NCBI RefSeq assembly: GCF_036320965.1
Contig: NC_092241.1
Location: 2,890,795-2,954,794 of the forward strand
Source of the DNA: Panulirus ornatus
Taxonomy: Eukaryota; Arthropoda; Malacostraca; Decapoda; Palinuridae
Length of the DNA: 64,000 nt
Reading direction: 5' to 3'
The translations under genes were made by a program, and so were the position numbers. The notes below the pieces were generated by a model. The model saw only the letters and a program-made list of their open reading frames with translations. It searched no databases and was not told the origin of the DNA. Positions 40,540 to 53,690 of the stretch are shown in pieces; position 1 is the first letter of the stretch, and every line of letters starts with the position of its first letter.

Positions 40540-40915
40540 CGGGAAGGATGAGGGAGGGAGTTTTACACTCGTAGGGCCCTTTGTATTCTGTTCATGTTTA
40601 TCACGTCATCTTTCACTGGATTCTGTTCATCCGCCACTCTTGTACTATAAATGTATTTCCTCATCTTTTCTAACAAGTTTCTTTCTTAAATTTATGTTAT
40701 GTTCAGTAGTTGTTCTGACCTTACACCTCTCAAACAACTGTTCACCGTCCACATCATCTATCTGTTTTAGATAACTTGACTGTTGTAGTCAGGTCACCCC
40801 TCATTCTTCTCTCTTCCACGGTGAGCAAATTCAATGCTTCAAGCCTTTCCTAGCACCTCCGTTCTCTTTACACTGGTACCATCTTCGTTGCCCTCCTCTG
40901 GGCCTCCTCTAGTAG
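40540..40915 (-). mobile_element. CR1/L2-like LINE, C-terminal end of the RT ORF
   Basis: The minus strand from 40915 reads LEEAQRRATKMVP, LRERRC, ERLEALNLLTVEERRMRGDL, then DVDGEQLFERC and NINLRKKLV. This is the conserved end of many LINE ORFs (LExxQRRATKxxP...YEERLxxLNLxxLExRRxRGDL). It is short and interrupted by stops. Confidence 0.7.
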
Positions 40916-40994
40916 TTGTGTGGTGGTATAATAATAACAATGATGATAATTAACGGTTGTCATGTGGCCTGTCAACATGTTATTGCCAAACTGC

Positions 40995-42080
<1,086 letters not shown>

Positions 42081-43286
42081 TAATAGATAGGTGGAAGAGG
42101 AGACACCCTAGAGTGAATTACTTCCCTGAAATTGCCACTCACGTGAATAATGGTTTTCCTCACCTGCACGACATCCTCCAGCGTTTGGGAAGCAGTCTTT
42201 GTGATGTTCTTTATGTGTGGTTTCCAAGATGGAGTAGAGGATATTGTTATGCCCAACAAGCCACTTAATATCATTACGGAGTTAAGCTGTGGTGTTCTGA
42301 AACTGAAACTAAATAAAGGAAAACGAGTGTCTTTCATGTAGGAATACGGGGGAAAATTGCGTTTTAGCACTAATATATCTATATAGGACACTCCTTCCGC
42401 ATTTTGAGATATTGCTGAGGTCCGAATTGAGAGAGGAAATATGATCGATACGAGAAAAAAAATAATGACAGGAAAGTGGGCTGAAATGTGTAAAGTAGAA
42501 TCATCAGTATGAGAGTGAATTGCAAAGTGGGTTGAAATGTGTAAAGTAGAATCTTCAGTATGAGAGTAAATTGGGATGGTATTCGGAAATAGATCATTTA
42601 TAGAGAGAAGAAAGAGAGCAGGTGATAGGACAGATCCCTGAGGAACACCACTATTAATAGCATAGGAGAGGGACGTCAATTCATCAACGAGTGTTGCGAT
42701 CGCACAGCCATAGAGGGAACTTTGCTTTACAGAGCAGAGATAAGCATAAAGCAAAAGGAAGAGAGTTTGGAAAGCGAAGACTTATGCCACACCCTGTCAA
42801 TTGCTTCAGAGATGTTGAGGGTTACGACGAAAGTTTCGCCAAAATTTATAAGACAGGAAGACCACAGGTGAGTCATATGGGAGAGATCACCAGTAGACCT
42901 TGCACTGCGAAATCCGTGTTGATGAACGGGAATTCTAAATGTCTGAGAGACTGAGAGTTTAGGGGAGTTTCAAAGACTTTCGAGTGAGCAGATGTGAGGG
43001 TTGTGGAAATGGACTGCACCAAAGGATACACTTGGGGATAGCCTGCACCAAAGCAAGCTTAGAAGAGAAAGGAAACGTTTGACTTAGAGACAGAGCCGAA
43101 ACAGGGGCACACTCCTTGAGAACACGAGAAGGTATAACGTTTGGGCTATACGATTTGTTCACCTGGAGCTAAGCAGTGTTCAGAAAATCAATGATAGGAA
43201 AATATGGGGAATGGCTTAATTTCAGTGGAAGGAGATGGAGCGGCGGACTAAAAGTACAAAAATTTAGGGTTGAATTAGAAACCTCT
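42081..43286 (-). mobile_element. Decayed LINE reverse transcriptase (Jockey-type)
   Basis: From 43162 the minus strand encodes VIPSRVLKECAP and FPFSSKLALVQAIPKC (the start of an RT: DGIPxRVLKxCA...WKxAxVxPIPK), then at 42754-42080 AINSGVPQGSVLSPALFLLS, INDL and HTEDSTLHIS, where the catalytic YADD/FADD is replaced by HTEDS, followed by PSWKPHIKNITKTAS. A short duplication repeats the IPIYSHTEDSTLHIS segment as FAIHSHTDDSTLHIS. The catalytic motif is lost and the element is dead. Confidence 0.75.
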
Positions 43287-45580
43287 CCATGATTTACCCC
43301 TGAGCTTCACATGCCCTGGCTCAGTCCACTGACGGCACGTCGACCTCAGTATACCACATCGTTCAAATTCACTCTATCCCGTGCACGTCTTTCACCCTCC
43401 TGCGCGTTCAGGCCTCAATAACTCAAAATGATTTTCACTCCATCCTTCCATCTCCGGTTAGGTTTCCCCGTTCTCCTTTTTCCCTCCACTTCTGACACAT
43501 ATATCCTCTTTGTCAACCTTTCTTCGCTCATTGTGTCCATATGTCCCAATAACTTTAGGACAACCTCTTCTGCTCTCTCAAGCACACTCTTTATTACCCT
43601 TTCAGTATTCACTTGATCAAACCACCTCTCACCATATACTGTCTTCAAACATATCATTTCCAAAACTTATACGCTTCTCTGTACAGCCTTATCTGTAACG
43701 TATGCCTCGCAGCCATATGATATTGTTGGAACTACTATTCCTTCAAACACACTCATTTTTGCCCTACGAAATATCCACATATCCTTCATCATTCCAAGAA
43801 TCTTTGTTCCCTCCTCCCAGATATCTGAAACACTTCACTTCTTCCAATTATTCTTCATTCAAACTTACATATCAACTAACTCATCCCTCAACCCTGCTAA
43901 ACCTAATAATCTTCCTCTCATTCACAATTACTTACACCTTTCTCTTTTCACACACTCTGCCAAACTCAATCATCAACTTCTAAAGTTTCTAACTCGAATC
44001 AGCCAACAGTGCTGTATCATCAGCGAATAACATTTGACTCACTACACAGGCTGTCTCATTACAGACCGCATAATCGCCCCTCTCTCCAAGACTCTTGCAT
44101 TTACCTCCCTCACCACGCAATCTATAATCAAATTAAAGAACCATGGGGACATCACACAACCCTGCTGCAGACCGACCTTCACTGGGAACAATTCACTTTC
44201 CTCTTTCCCTACTCATACACATGCTATACAACCTTGATAAAAACTTCTCACTACTTGTATCGGCTTGTCTTCCACATCGTATATTCTGAAAACCTTCCAC
44301 AAAGTCACAAAGTATCCCTATCTACCTTGTCGTTTGCCTTTCATAAGTGTCACATACAAATCCATCATTTCTCACATATTCTTTGAAACAAACACTTGAT
44401 CCACACTTCTGAAACCACATTGCTCCTCCTCAGAGTGATGCTCAGTATGATCCTTCACCCTTTCAATCAATACCCTCCCATATAATTTTCCAGACATGCT
44501 CAACAAACTTATACCGCGGTAGTATGAACACACACCTTTATCCCCTTTGCCTTTTTACAGTGGCACTATGCATGCATTCCACCAATCCTCAGGTATCTCT
44601 TTCAATCAATACCCTCACATATAATTTTCCAGACATGCTCAACAAACTTATACCTCGGTAGTATGAACACATACCTTTATCCCCTTTACCTTTTTGCAGT
44701 GGCACTATGCATGCATTCCACCAATCCTCAGGTATCTCACCATTATCCATAAATACACTGAAAATCCTTACCAACCAATCAACAACACTGTCACCCCCTT
44801 TCTTAAATTCAGCTGCAATACCATCCTCTCAAGCCACCTTGCCACATTTCATCACATGCAAGGCTTTCACCGCAACTCTTTCTTCACTAAACCACTCTCC
44901 ATAACTCTCTCGCTTCGCATACCACCTCTACTCAAACACCCTATATCTGCCACTCAGTTACCAAGCACATTCAGTTATAATCCTTCAAAATACTCACATC
45001 ATCTCATCTCACAAACATTCTTCAAAGCAAACACCTGATCCACACATCCTCTGCCACTTTTGAAACCACACTGCTCTTCCCCAATCTGATGCTCTATACA
45101 TGTCTTCACCCTCTCAATCAATACCAACGCATATAATTTCCCAGGAATACTCAACAAACTTATGACTCTGTAATTTGAACACTCGCCTTTTCCCCTTTGC
45201 CTTTGTACATAGGTACTATGCATGCTTTCCGCCAATTCTCAGACAACTCACCATGATCCATACATGCACTGAACATCCTTACCAACCAATCAACAGCACA
45301 GTCACCTCCTTTCTTAATAAATTCAGCTGGAATACCATCCAAAACCGCCACCTTGCCTGGTTTCCTCATCCAAAAATCTTTCACTACCTCTTCTTTCTTA
45401 ACCAGATCATTCTCCCTGACCCTCTCACTTCGCACACCAACCCGACCAAAACACCCCATATCTGCCACTCGATCATCAAACACATTCAACAAACCTTCAA
45501 AATGCTCACTCCATCTCATCACTTTATCATAACACTTCACCCCTCACCCCCCCTCATCGATGTTCCCATTTGTTCTCTTA
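43287..45580 (-). mobile_element. RTE-type LINE, copy 8 (old, rearranged)
   Basis: Fragments on the minus strand cover the 3' UTR start, the C-terminus (43415-43663), RT core and linker (45160-45540, FGRVGVRSERVRENDLV). It carries many stops and frameshifts. A segment of about 140 bp is tandemly duplicated: TCTTTCAATCAATACCCTC occurs at about 44460 and 44600. A break at about 45000 returns to an earlier part of the RT (NVCE... and [20 protein letters not shown]), so two copies may be fused here. Confidence 0.75.
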
Positions 45581-45606
45581 TCTTATGCATGATGTTTACG
45601 TCCTTC

Positions 45607-46965
45607 CAGAAGTGGTAGAGGATGTGTGGATCAGGTGTTTGCTTTGAAGAATGTATGTGAGAAATACTGAGAAAAGCAAATGGATTTGTATGTAGCATTT
45701 ATGGATCTAGAGAAGGCATATGATAGAGTTGATAGAGATGCTCTGTGGAAGGTATTAAGAATATATGGTGTGGGAGGCAAGTTGTTAGAAGCAGTGAAAA
45801 GTTTTTATCGAGGAGGCAAGGCATGTGTACGAGTAGGAAGACAGGAAAGTGATTGGTTCTCAGTGAATGTCGGTTTGCGGCAGGGGTGCGTGATGTCTCC
45901 ATGGTTGCTTAATTTGTTTATGGATGGGCTTGTTAAGCAGGTGAATGCAAGAGTTTTGGAAAAAGGGGCAAGTATGCAGTCTATTGTGGATAAGAGGGCT
46001 TGGGAAGGGGAAGTGAGTCAGTTGTTGTTCGCTGATGATAAAACGCTGGTGGCTGATTCGTGCGAGAAACTGCTGAAGCTGGTGACTGAGTTTGGTAAAG
46101 TGTGTGAAAGAAGAAAACTGAGGGCAAATGTGAATAAGAGCAAGGTTATTCGGTGCAGTAGGGTTGAGGGACAAGTCAATTGGGAGGTAAGTTTGAATGG
46201 AGAAAAACTGGAGGAAATGAAGTGTCTTAGATATCTGGGAGTGAATTCGGCAGCGGATGGAACCATGGAAGCGAAAGTGAGTCACAGGGTGGGGGAGGGG
46301 GTGAAGGTTCTGGGATCGTTGAAAAATGTGTGGAAGGCGAAAACATTATCTTGGAAAGCAAAAATGGGTATGTTTGAAGGAATAGTGGTTCCAACAATGT
46401 TTATATGGTTGCGAGGCGTGGGTTATAGATAGAGTTGTGCGGAGGAGGGTGGATGTGTTGGAAATGAGATGTTTGAGGACAATGTGAGGTGTGAGGTGGT
46501 TTGATCGAGTGAGTAATAAAAGGGTAAGAGAGATGTGTGGTAATAAAAAGAGTGTGGTTGAGAGAGTAGAAGAGGGCATTTGGAAATGCTTTGGTCACAT
46601 GGGGGAAATGAGTGAGGAAAGATTGACAATGAGGATATATGTGTCAGAGGTGGAGGGAACGAGAAGTGGAAGACCAAATTGGATGTGGAAAGATAGAGTG
46701 AAAAAGATATCGAGCGATCGGGGTCTGAATATGCAGGAGGGTGAAAGGCGTGCAAGGAATAGAGTGAATTGGAACGTTGTGGTATACCGGGGTCGACGTG
46801 CTGTCAATGGATTGAACCAGGGCATGTGAAGCGTCTGGGGTAAACCATGGAAAGTTTTGTGGGGCCTGGATGTGGAAAGGGAACTGTGGTTTCGGTGCAT
46901 TTTACATGACAATTAGAGACTGAGTGTGAACGAATGTGGCCTTTGTTGTCTTTTCCTGCGTCCAG
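45607..46965 (+). mobile_element. RTE-type LINE, copy 9 (RT and long-form 3' UTR)
   Basis: It starts at the same [13 protein letters not shown] region used by copy 3, head to head with copy 8. The ORF 45680-46432 keeps most of the RT, but the catalytic motif is FADDKTL (Thr to Lys after the two Asp) and a base insertion at about 46399 shifts the frame; 46491-46829 continues the C-terminus. The 3' UTR is the long form, cut after TTGTTGTCTTTTCCTGCG. Confidence 0.87.
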
Positions 46966-47027
46966 CGTATCTTTCTTAAACCGGAAGTCAAAGCTTTCCT
47001 CATGGGTTGCAGCCAGAAAAGATACAG

Positions 47028-47193
<166 letters not shown>

Positions 47194-47660
47194 TACAGAA
47201 GGATGAAATCACAAACATGCCGTAAAACATACGCATATAAACGTCATTTATTTCTATTTACATATATCTTTTTAAATATAATGATACATCAGTTACATGG
47301 CAAACTTACATCGCAGATTTGTTCAGGTGTGCATAGATTTCATGTCCGACTACTTTAGCCTGACCTTAATTCATTGCCTCTTGAAAAGGCCATATACTCT
47401 GTGAGAGTGTAAGTGGCCCTCGATCTGTCTTTAATACTTGAAGATGCAAGGGAGTGTTCGGTCCTGAGTGACCCTGGCAGTTGATAGGCCTCAGGCCTGA
47501 ACAACCAGTTAACCATTGTCTCTTGTTAAAACTGACGCAGGACATCATTTCACGTCCAGGAGCTCCCTAAAGCAATAAGGGTAGCACGTATAAAGCTTGC
47601 GTCAGGGTGCAAGTCCGGTAGCTGCAATGTCTGGGATGGTCTTTGTAAAGGCATGACCCG
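47194..47660 (-). other. Single-copy stretch; possible distal 3' UTR of the ankyrin/Mab-21-like gene
   Basis: It contains AATAAA on the minus strand at 47247-47252, a candidate polyadenylation signal about 2 kb downstream of the stop at 49276. No ORF of note. Whether transcription runs this far is unknown. Confidence 0.35.
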
Positions 47661-49257
47661 TGAAAATTCGGGTGGTATGGCCAGCCACCACGAAGCCTGG
47701 GGCATTATAACCGATAAGTCTCTGGCTTTGAGGGATACGGCCTCTCATGGCCAGTCGATTTGACACCTTGAGCAACATGACCAATTACTGAGAAGCCTGG
47801 TTCAGTATAACCGGTAATTGTGAACCCTAATTCATGGCCGGAGACTGTGAAGCCTGAGGCAATATGATCAGTTACTGTGAAGCCTGGGACAGTATGACCA
47901 GTCAGTGTGAACCCTGTGGCAGCATGACCAGTCAGTGTGAACCCTGGGGCAGCATGACCAGTCAGTGTGAACCCTGGGGCAGTATGATCAGTCAATGTGA
48001 ACCCTGGAGCAGTATGATCAGTCACTGTGAAGACTGGGGCAGTATAACCAGTCAGCGTGAAGCCTGGGGTAGTGTGACCAATCACTGTGAAGGCTGGAGC
48101 AGCATGATCAGTGAGTGTGAAGCCTGAGCAGTATGACCAGGCAGTGTAAAGGCTGGGGTAGTATGATCAGTCAGTGTCTAACCTGGGTTAGCATGACCAT
48201 TCAGTGTGAAGCCTGGGATAGTATGACCAGTCACTGTGAAGGTTGGGTCAGCAGGACCAGTTTGTGTGAAGCCTGGAGCAGCATGACCAGTTAGTGTGAA
48301 GCTTGGGACAATATGACCAGTCATTGTGAAACATAGGTCAGTATGACCATTCATTGTGAAGTCTTGGGCAGTATGACCACTCACTGCGAAGGTTGCTCAA
48401 TATGGCCAGTCAGTGTGAAGCTGACTGGGGCAGTATGACCAGTCAATGTGAAGCATGGGACAATATGACCAGTTAGTGTGAAGGCTGGGGCAGTATGACC
48501 ATTCGGTGTGAAGCCTGAACAGTATGACCAGTTAGTATGAAGCCTGGGCAGTATGACCAGTCAGTATGATGGCTAGGGCAGCATGACCAATCAGTGTGAA
48601 GTATGGGGCAGTATGACCAGTCAGTGCGAAGCCTGGGGCAGTTTGACTTGTCAGTGTGAAGCCTGGCACAATATGAACAGTCAGTGTGAAGTCTGGGGCA
48701 GTATGACCAGTCAGTGTGAAGCTTGAGGCAGTATGACTAGTCTATGTGAAGCCTGGGGCAGCATGACCAGTCATTGTGAAGGCTGGGGCAGTATGACCAG
48801 TTAGTGTGAAGCCTGAGCAATATGACCAGTCATTGTGAAGCCTGAGGCACTATGGCCTATCACTTTGAAGCATGAGACATTGTAACCAACCAGAAGAAAG
48901 ACTTAGGCAGTATGACCAGTCAGTGTGATGCATGATACTCTGTTACCAACCAGAATGAAGTCTAGAGCAGCATTATCAGTCAATTTTAAGCCTTACACAT
49001 TGTGGCTAGTCAGTGGAAACCAGTCAGTGTGAAGCCTAGGTCAGTGTGACCAATCACTGTGAAGCCTAGGTCAGTGTGATCAGTTAGTGTGAAGCCTAGG
49101 TTAGTGTGACCAGTCAATGTGAAGCTTGGGTCAGTGTGACCAGTCAGTGTGAAGCCTGCGTCAGTGTGACCAGTCAGTGTAAAGCCTAGGTCAGTGTGAC
49201 TAGTCAGTGTGAAGCCTAGGTCAGTGTGACCGGTCAGTGTGAAGCCTAGGTTAGTGT
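47661..49257. repeat. 30-bp minisatellite, about 50 degenerate copies
   Basis: The unit is approximately AGTGTGAAGCCTGGGGCAGT plus ATGACCAGTC. Copies near 49000-49250 form a subtype (CTAGGTCAGTGTGACCAGTC). In-frame periodicity produces ORFs such as 47864-48127 (SMTSQCEPWG repeats) that are not genes. The array ends about 20 bp from the stop codon of the minus-strand gene. Confidence 0.95.
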
Positions 49258-49275
49258 ATCGACTATTGAATTTCT

Positions 49276-51624
49276 TTAAGACTCGTCATCATCAACTTTC
49301 ATCTTACTTTCCAAGAAATTGATAATTGCGCGTTCAGCTATGGCCTCTCCTAGCTCCAAAGACCGCGACCTTCGCAAAATGGAGACAATGCGCTTCACCA
49401 GGTGGTCTTCCCCCCATCTGCTGGCCTCGACAGACTCCAACTCCTGCACGAACAGTGCCACCAAGACCTGAGGGCTGGGGACAGTGATCCCCAGTGGAGC
49501 GGAGATGATAGCCCGACCAGGCTGCGGCCGCCGGGGCTGAGGCAGCCACCAGTAAGATGTGAGTAGCCTGACCAGGAAGTAAAGACCTGTAAGGACGATG
49601 CTTTGTTTTTCGTCAAGCATTTCAAGGCAAAATTTCCGTGAATGGAGGAGGTCGTACTCCCATTTCCCGTGTCTGGTATTCTTCAGATAGACATAATTCT
49701 TGTATTCTACATACTTCCTACATCTCTGAGGGGGGCTCTGGCCCCACACGGGCCAAGGCGCCTTCAGTACGGGGGTCAGGTGTACCCTCAGCAGTCCAGC
49801 GTGAGGCTTCTGCCACCACAACAAAGTCAGGCTGACACCCGAGGCGACAGTCTGCACAAAGTCAGGCAACAGGATGAGGGACGTCATTTCATAGTTTCCA
49901 AGAGTTTTCTTAACTGCAAATTCGAATGCCTGGATGAAGTTCGACCCCAGAACAATTCGGGTTCTTTGGATGACGATACTTTCAGATCGAAATATTCTTC
50001 GCCCATTGTCAGGTTCAAGTCACCTCCATCTAAAGCATGGTGATCGTCCAGCTCGAGAAAGAAGTTGATAGAATCCTGGAGAAATGGTTCTGTTCCCTCG
50101 ACTATTTTCAGACCGGCAACCACCCGGCCTTTCATATTTGGATTAATTTCTCCCACTTCTTTGGCTAATATTTTTATTTCATATTCTATGTTGGGAAGTA
50201 AATCGTGAGCTCGCAGACTTTCCTGTGTATGAATTCCTTTCTTCAGATACTGTAACAAATCCTCTTCCGTTACGATGTTCAACTTGTGGCACTTCTGTTG
50301 CAGGAGAAGACTTGCCCGAGTGGCCAGGTCGGTCTGCTTCAAGATCTTATAACTCTCGTCACACGTCAAAATGTTCGACCTCTTCAGGTTCTCCTTGTAG
50401 CACTGTTTCAGTTCTCTTGGGGTCATGTCGATGCTCCCCGGGTTGTTCTGGATGCTGTCCCTTCGTCTCTGTGAATACTCGATAATGTACTTCATGCAGT
50501 CTTTGTGGCCCCTGATGGCGGCCATATGGGCGGGCGTCAGCCCACTTCTAGTCATGTGCCCTGGATCAGCGCCGTGAAAAAGAAGATATTCCACCATTCC
50601 CATCTGTCCATTAGATGCGGCCACATGCAACAAGGTGCTTCCCGATTGCTTGTGTACTGCCGCATTCAACCCAAATGGGAGGCTTGAATTACTTTGTGCA
50701 ATATGCAGACAAGCCCCAAATGACTGATTAAAGCAAGCAAATCATTAGAAGGAGGCAGCCCATTAATTCTAAGAGATAGATTGTCGTCAGCGATCATTGG
50801 AACAGTTATAGATATGGATGGTGTGCCATCACAACAAGGATTATCCATGTTAATGGTTGATTTGTCTTTCGGAATGAGTCGCTTCATGTAAGGATTACTT
50901 TCAGGAGAAACTGGTTTTCCATCAGTGACATCCGTACAGCTTTCATTACTAAAGGCATGGTCTTCAGCAATAGGTTGGTTATCTCTGGGAAGAGTGAGAA
51001 GTAGAGTGTCCTCAGTAAGATAAAGGTAATCATCAGAAACAAGCATTGTGTCATCAGTGAACGTTGGTGTGCTTTCCCGAATGGACGGCCTTTCCCCAGT
51101 GAGACACTGAGTGTTATCGGTACCAAAGTCTTCGTCTTCTCCAAATAGGTCAGCTGCTTCATTTCCTAGAGACTGCCTGAGTGCGATATCGCTGGAAATC
51201 ACACACCTAAGCAGACGAATCTCACCAACTAGCATCAGCCTTTGAAACTCTGTTGAATAGCTCTTTCCTTCGTCCGTCACGCTGTGAGGACTTATCCTTA
51301 AGTCTCGGTAGAGAGTGTATAGAGCGTCCAGTCGTCTGCTCTCTGTGCCGAGGACAAAGAGCTGACGTTCAGCTGGCGGTAAGGTGACGGAGCGGGTGTT
51401 GGCGATGGCCAACAGCTGGCATGAATACGGGAGCCCCAGCCTCGCAGTGAGGCACAGCTGATCTCTGGTACCAGCAGTGCAAGAAGTCCTAATGACGTCA
51501 AAGCCACATCTATAAACATGCTTCTTCCATGCCCGCAGTTTCTTACACAGTGCATTGCTGGCGACGTTTTTCCCCTGGGCCTCGATACGGGACACTTCAT
51601 CCTCTACATTGTCACACAAAACCT
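49276..51624 (-). CDS. Terminal exon of an ankyrin-repeat protein with a Mab-21/cGAS-like domain
   Basis: The exon opens at a good acceptor (AAATTTCTTTCAG|GTT, 51625/51624) and ends at TAA (49276-49278), about 780 codons. Order: a conserved-looking helical region (ALCKKLRAWKKHVYRCGFDV...TLPPAERQLFVLGTE) to about residue 175; an acidic Ser/Thr/Asp linker; two to three ankyrin repeats (GSTLLHVAASNGQMGMVEYL, SGLTPAHMAAIRGHKDC) near 50520-50720; a spacer; then a Mab-21-like domain from about 50130 (EGTEPFLQDSINFFLEL; VSLTLLWW; LLRVHLTPVLKAPWP) to the end. In active cGAS-like enzymes the motifs are GS...E-x-D and a later D; here they read GL, S-I-N and VHL, so catalysis is doubtful. Two -1 frameshifts (CCCC at 50714-50717 and at 49945-49948, plus strand) divide the exon into three ORFs; each is healed by one extra G. 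The role is probably in innate sensing or signalling, by family analogy only. Confidence 0.78.
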
Positions 51625-51759
51625 GAAAGAAATTTGTTTAGATACAGTAATATATTACCAGTAATTCTCTCTTATGTTAAAGAATATTTCCTCGTCATCA
51701 TACATCTTTCGCTGTGTATGCAACAAACGAGTTTGCAAATCAATTAATCTAAAACACTG

Positions 51760-53690
51760 GCAACAGCAGCGAGTCGAATTTGAATGGTGGAGGAGGACGT
51801 GTGTGAGTAAGGCGACCTACAGGAATACTATGGAGAGAGTAAATGAAGTGAGGGGAGTGGATAAGGAATGGGGGGGTATTTAGGGAAGCAGTGAACGTAT
51901 GTTTAAGAGATGCATGTGGCATGCGACATGTGGGAGGTGGACAATTTCCAAAGGGTAGTGGTGGTGGGATGAAAAAATAAAGTTGCTAGTGAAAGAGAAA
52001 AGAGAGGTGTTTGGGTGATAATTACAAGGAAGGAGTGCAAACGATTGGGAGATGTATAAGGGAAAGAGGCAGGTGTTCAAGAGGAAGGTGCAAGGGTTGA
52101 AAAAGAGGGCAAATGATAGTTGGGATGAGAGAGTATCATTAAACTTTAGGGGGAAAAAAGATATTTTGGAAGGCGGTAAATAATGTGCGAAAAACAAGAG
52201 AACAAATGGGAACATCGGGGACATGGGCAAAATGGCAGGTGATAACAGGTAGTGATGGAGTGAGGAGATGAAGTGAGTATTTTGAATCTGATGGATTGTT
52301 GAATGTATTTGATGATAGAATGGCAGATGTAGGGTGTTTTGGTCAGGTGGTATGCGATGTGAGAGAGTCAGGGAGAGTAGTTTGGTGAAGAAAGACGAGG
52401 TGGTGAAAGTCGTGCGGAAGATGAAATCCGGCAAGGCGGTGGAAGTTGATGGCATTGCAGTTGAATACATTAAGAAAGGGGGGTGACTGCGTTGTTGATT
52501 GGTTGGAAAGGATTTTCAGTGTATGTATGGATCATGGTGAAGTGCCTGAGGATTGGCGGAATGCTTGTAAAGTGCCACTGCATAAAGGCAAGAGGTAGAA
52601 GGTAAGTGCTCAAACTACAGAGGCACAAGTTGGTTGAGTATACCTTGTAAACTGTATGGGAGGGCACTGATTGATAGAGTGAATGCATGTACAGAGCATC
52701 AGATTGTGGAGGACCAGTGTGGTGTCAGAAGGGGTAAAGGATGTGTGGATCAGGTGTTTGCTTTGAAGAATTTATGTGAGAAATACTTAGAAAAACAGAT
52801 GGAGTTGTATGTAGCATTTATGGATCTGGAGAAGGCATATAATAGAGTTGACAGAGATGATCTGTGGAAGGTCTTTAGAGTATATGGTGTGGAAAGTAAG
52901 TTGCTAGAAACAGTGAAACGTCTTTATCAAGGATGTAAGGCATGTGTGCGAGTAGGAATAGTGGAAAGTTATTGGTTCCCAGTGAAAGTCGGTCTACGGC
53001 AGAAGTGTGTGATGTCCTCATAGTTGTTTCATTTGTTTATGAATGGAATGGTTAAGGAGGTAAATACAAGAGTTTTAGAGAGAGGGGCGATTACGCAATC
53101 TGTTGGAGATGAGAGTGCCCGGGAAGTGAGTCAGGTGTTGTTCGCTAATGATATAGCTCTGGTGGCTGATTTGAGTGAGAACCTGCAGAAGTTGGTGACT
53201 GAGTTTGGGAAAGTGTTTGAAAGAGAAAGTTGAAAGTAAATGTGAATAAGAGCAAGGATATTAGGTTTAGCAGGGTTGAGGGACAAGTTAGTTGGGATGT
53301 AAGTTCGAATGGAGGAAAATTGGATGAAGTGAAGTGTTTTAGTTATCTGGGAGTAGACTTCGCAACAAATGGAACCATGGAAGTGGAATTGAGTCATAGG
53401 GTGGGGGGATACTGGGAGCAATGACGAATGTGTGGAAAGAGAAAACGTTGTCTCGGAAAATGAGAATGTTCATATTTGAAGGAATAGTATTTCCAACAAT
53501 ATTATATGGTTGCGAGGCATGGGCTATAGATAGGGCTGTATGGAGGAGGGTAGATATATTGGAAATGAAATATTTGAAATATGTGAGGTGGTTTGATTAA
53601 GTTATGAAAGGTTAAGAGAGATTTGTGGAAATAGAAACAATGAGATTCAGAGAGAAGAAGAGGGTGTGTTGAAATGGTTTGGACACACTT
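51760..53690 (+). mobile_element. RTE-type LINE, copy 10 (old, linker and RT)
   Basis: It starts in the linker (VRKYQERLSTEWK-equivalent, diverged) and runs to the C-terminus, with many small indels. The ORFs 52634-53023 and 53024-53233 are RT pieces; GLRQGC reads GLRQKC and FADDTAL reads FANDIAL, so the active site is lost. It ends inside the C-terminal region, where it meets copy 11 at a CACAC overlap. Confidence 0.83.

Noticed and set aside
47705..48127. ORFs with TGHTAPGFTLTGH and SMTSQCEPWG repeats
   Set aside because: Periodic products of the 30-bp minisatellite, open on both strands.
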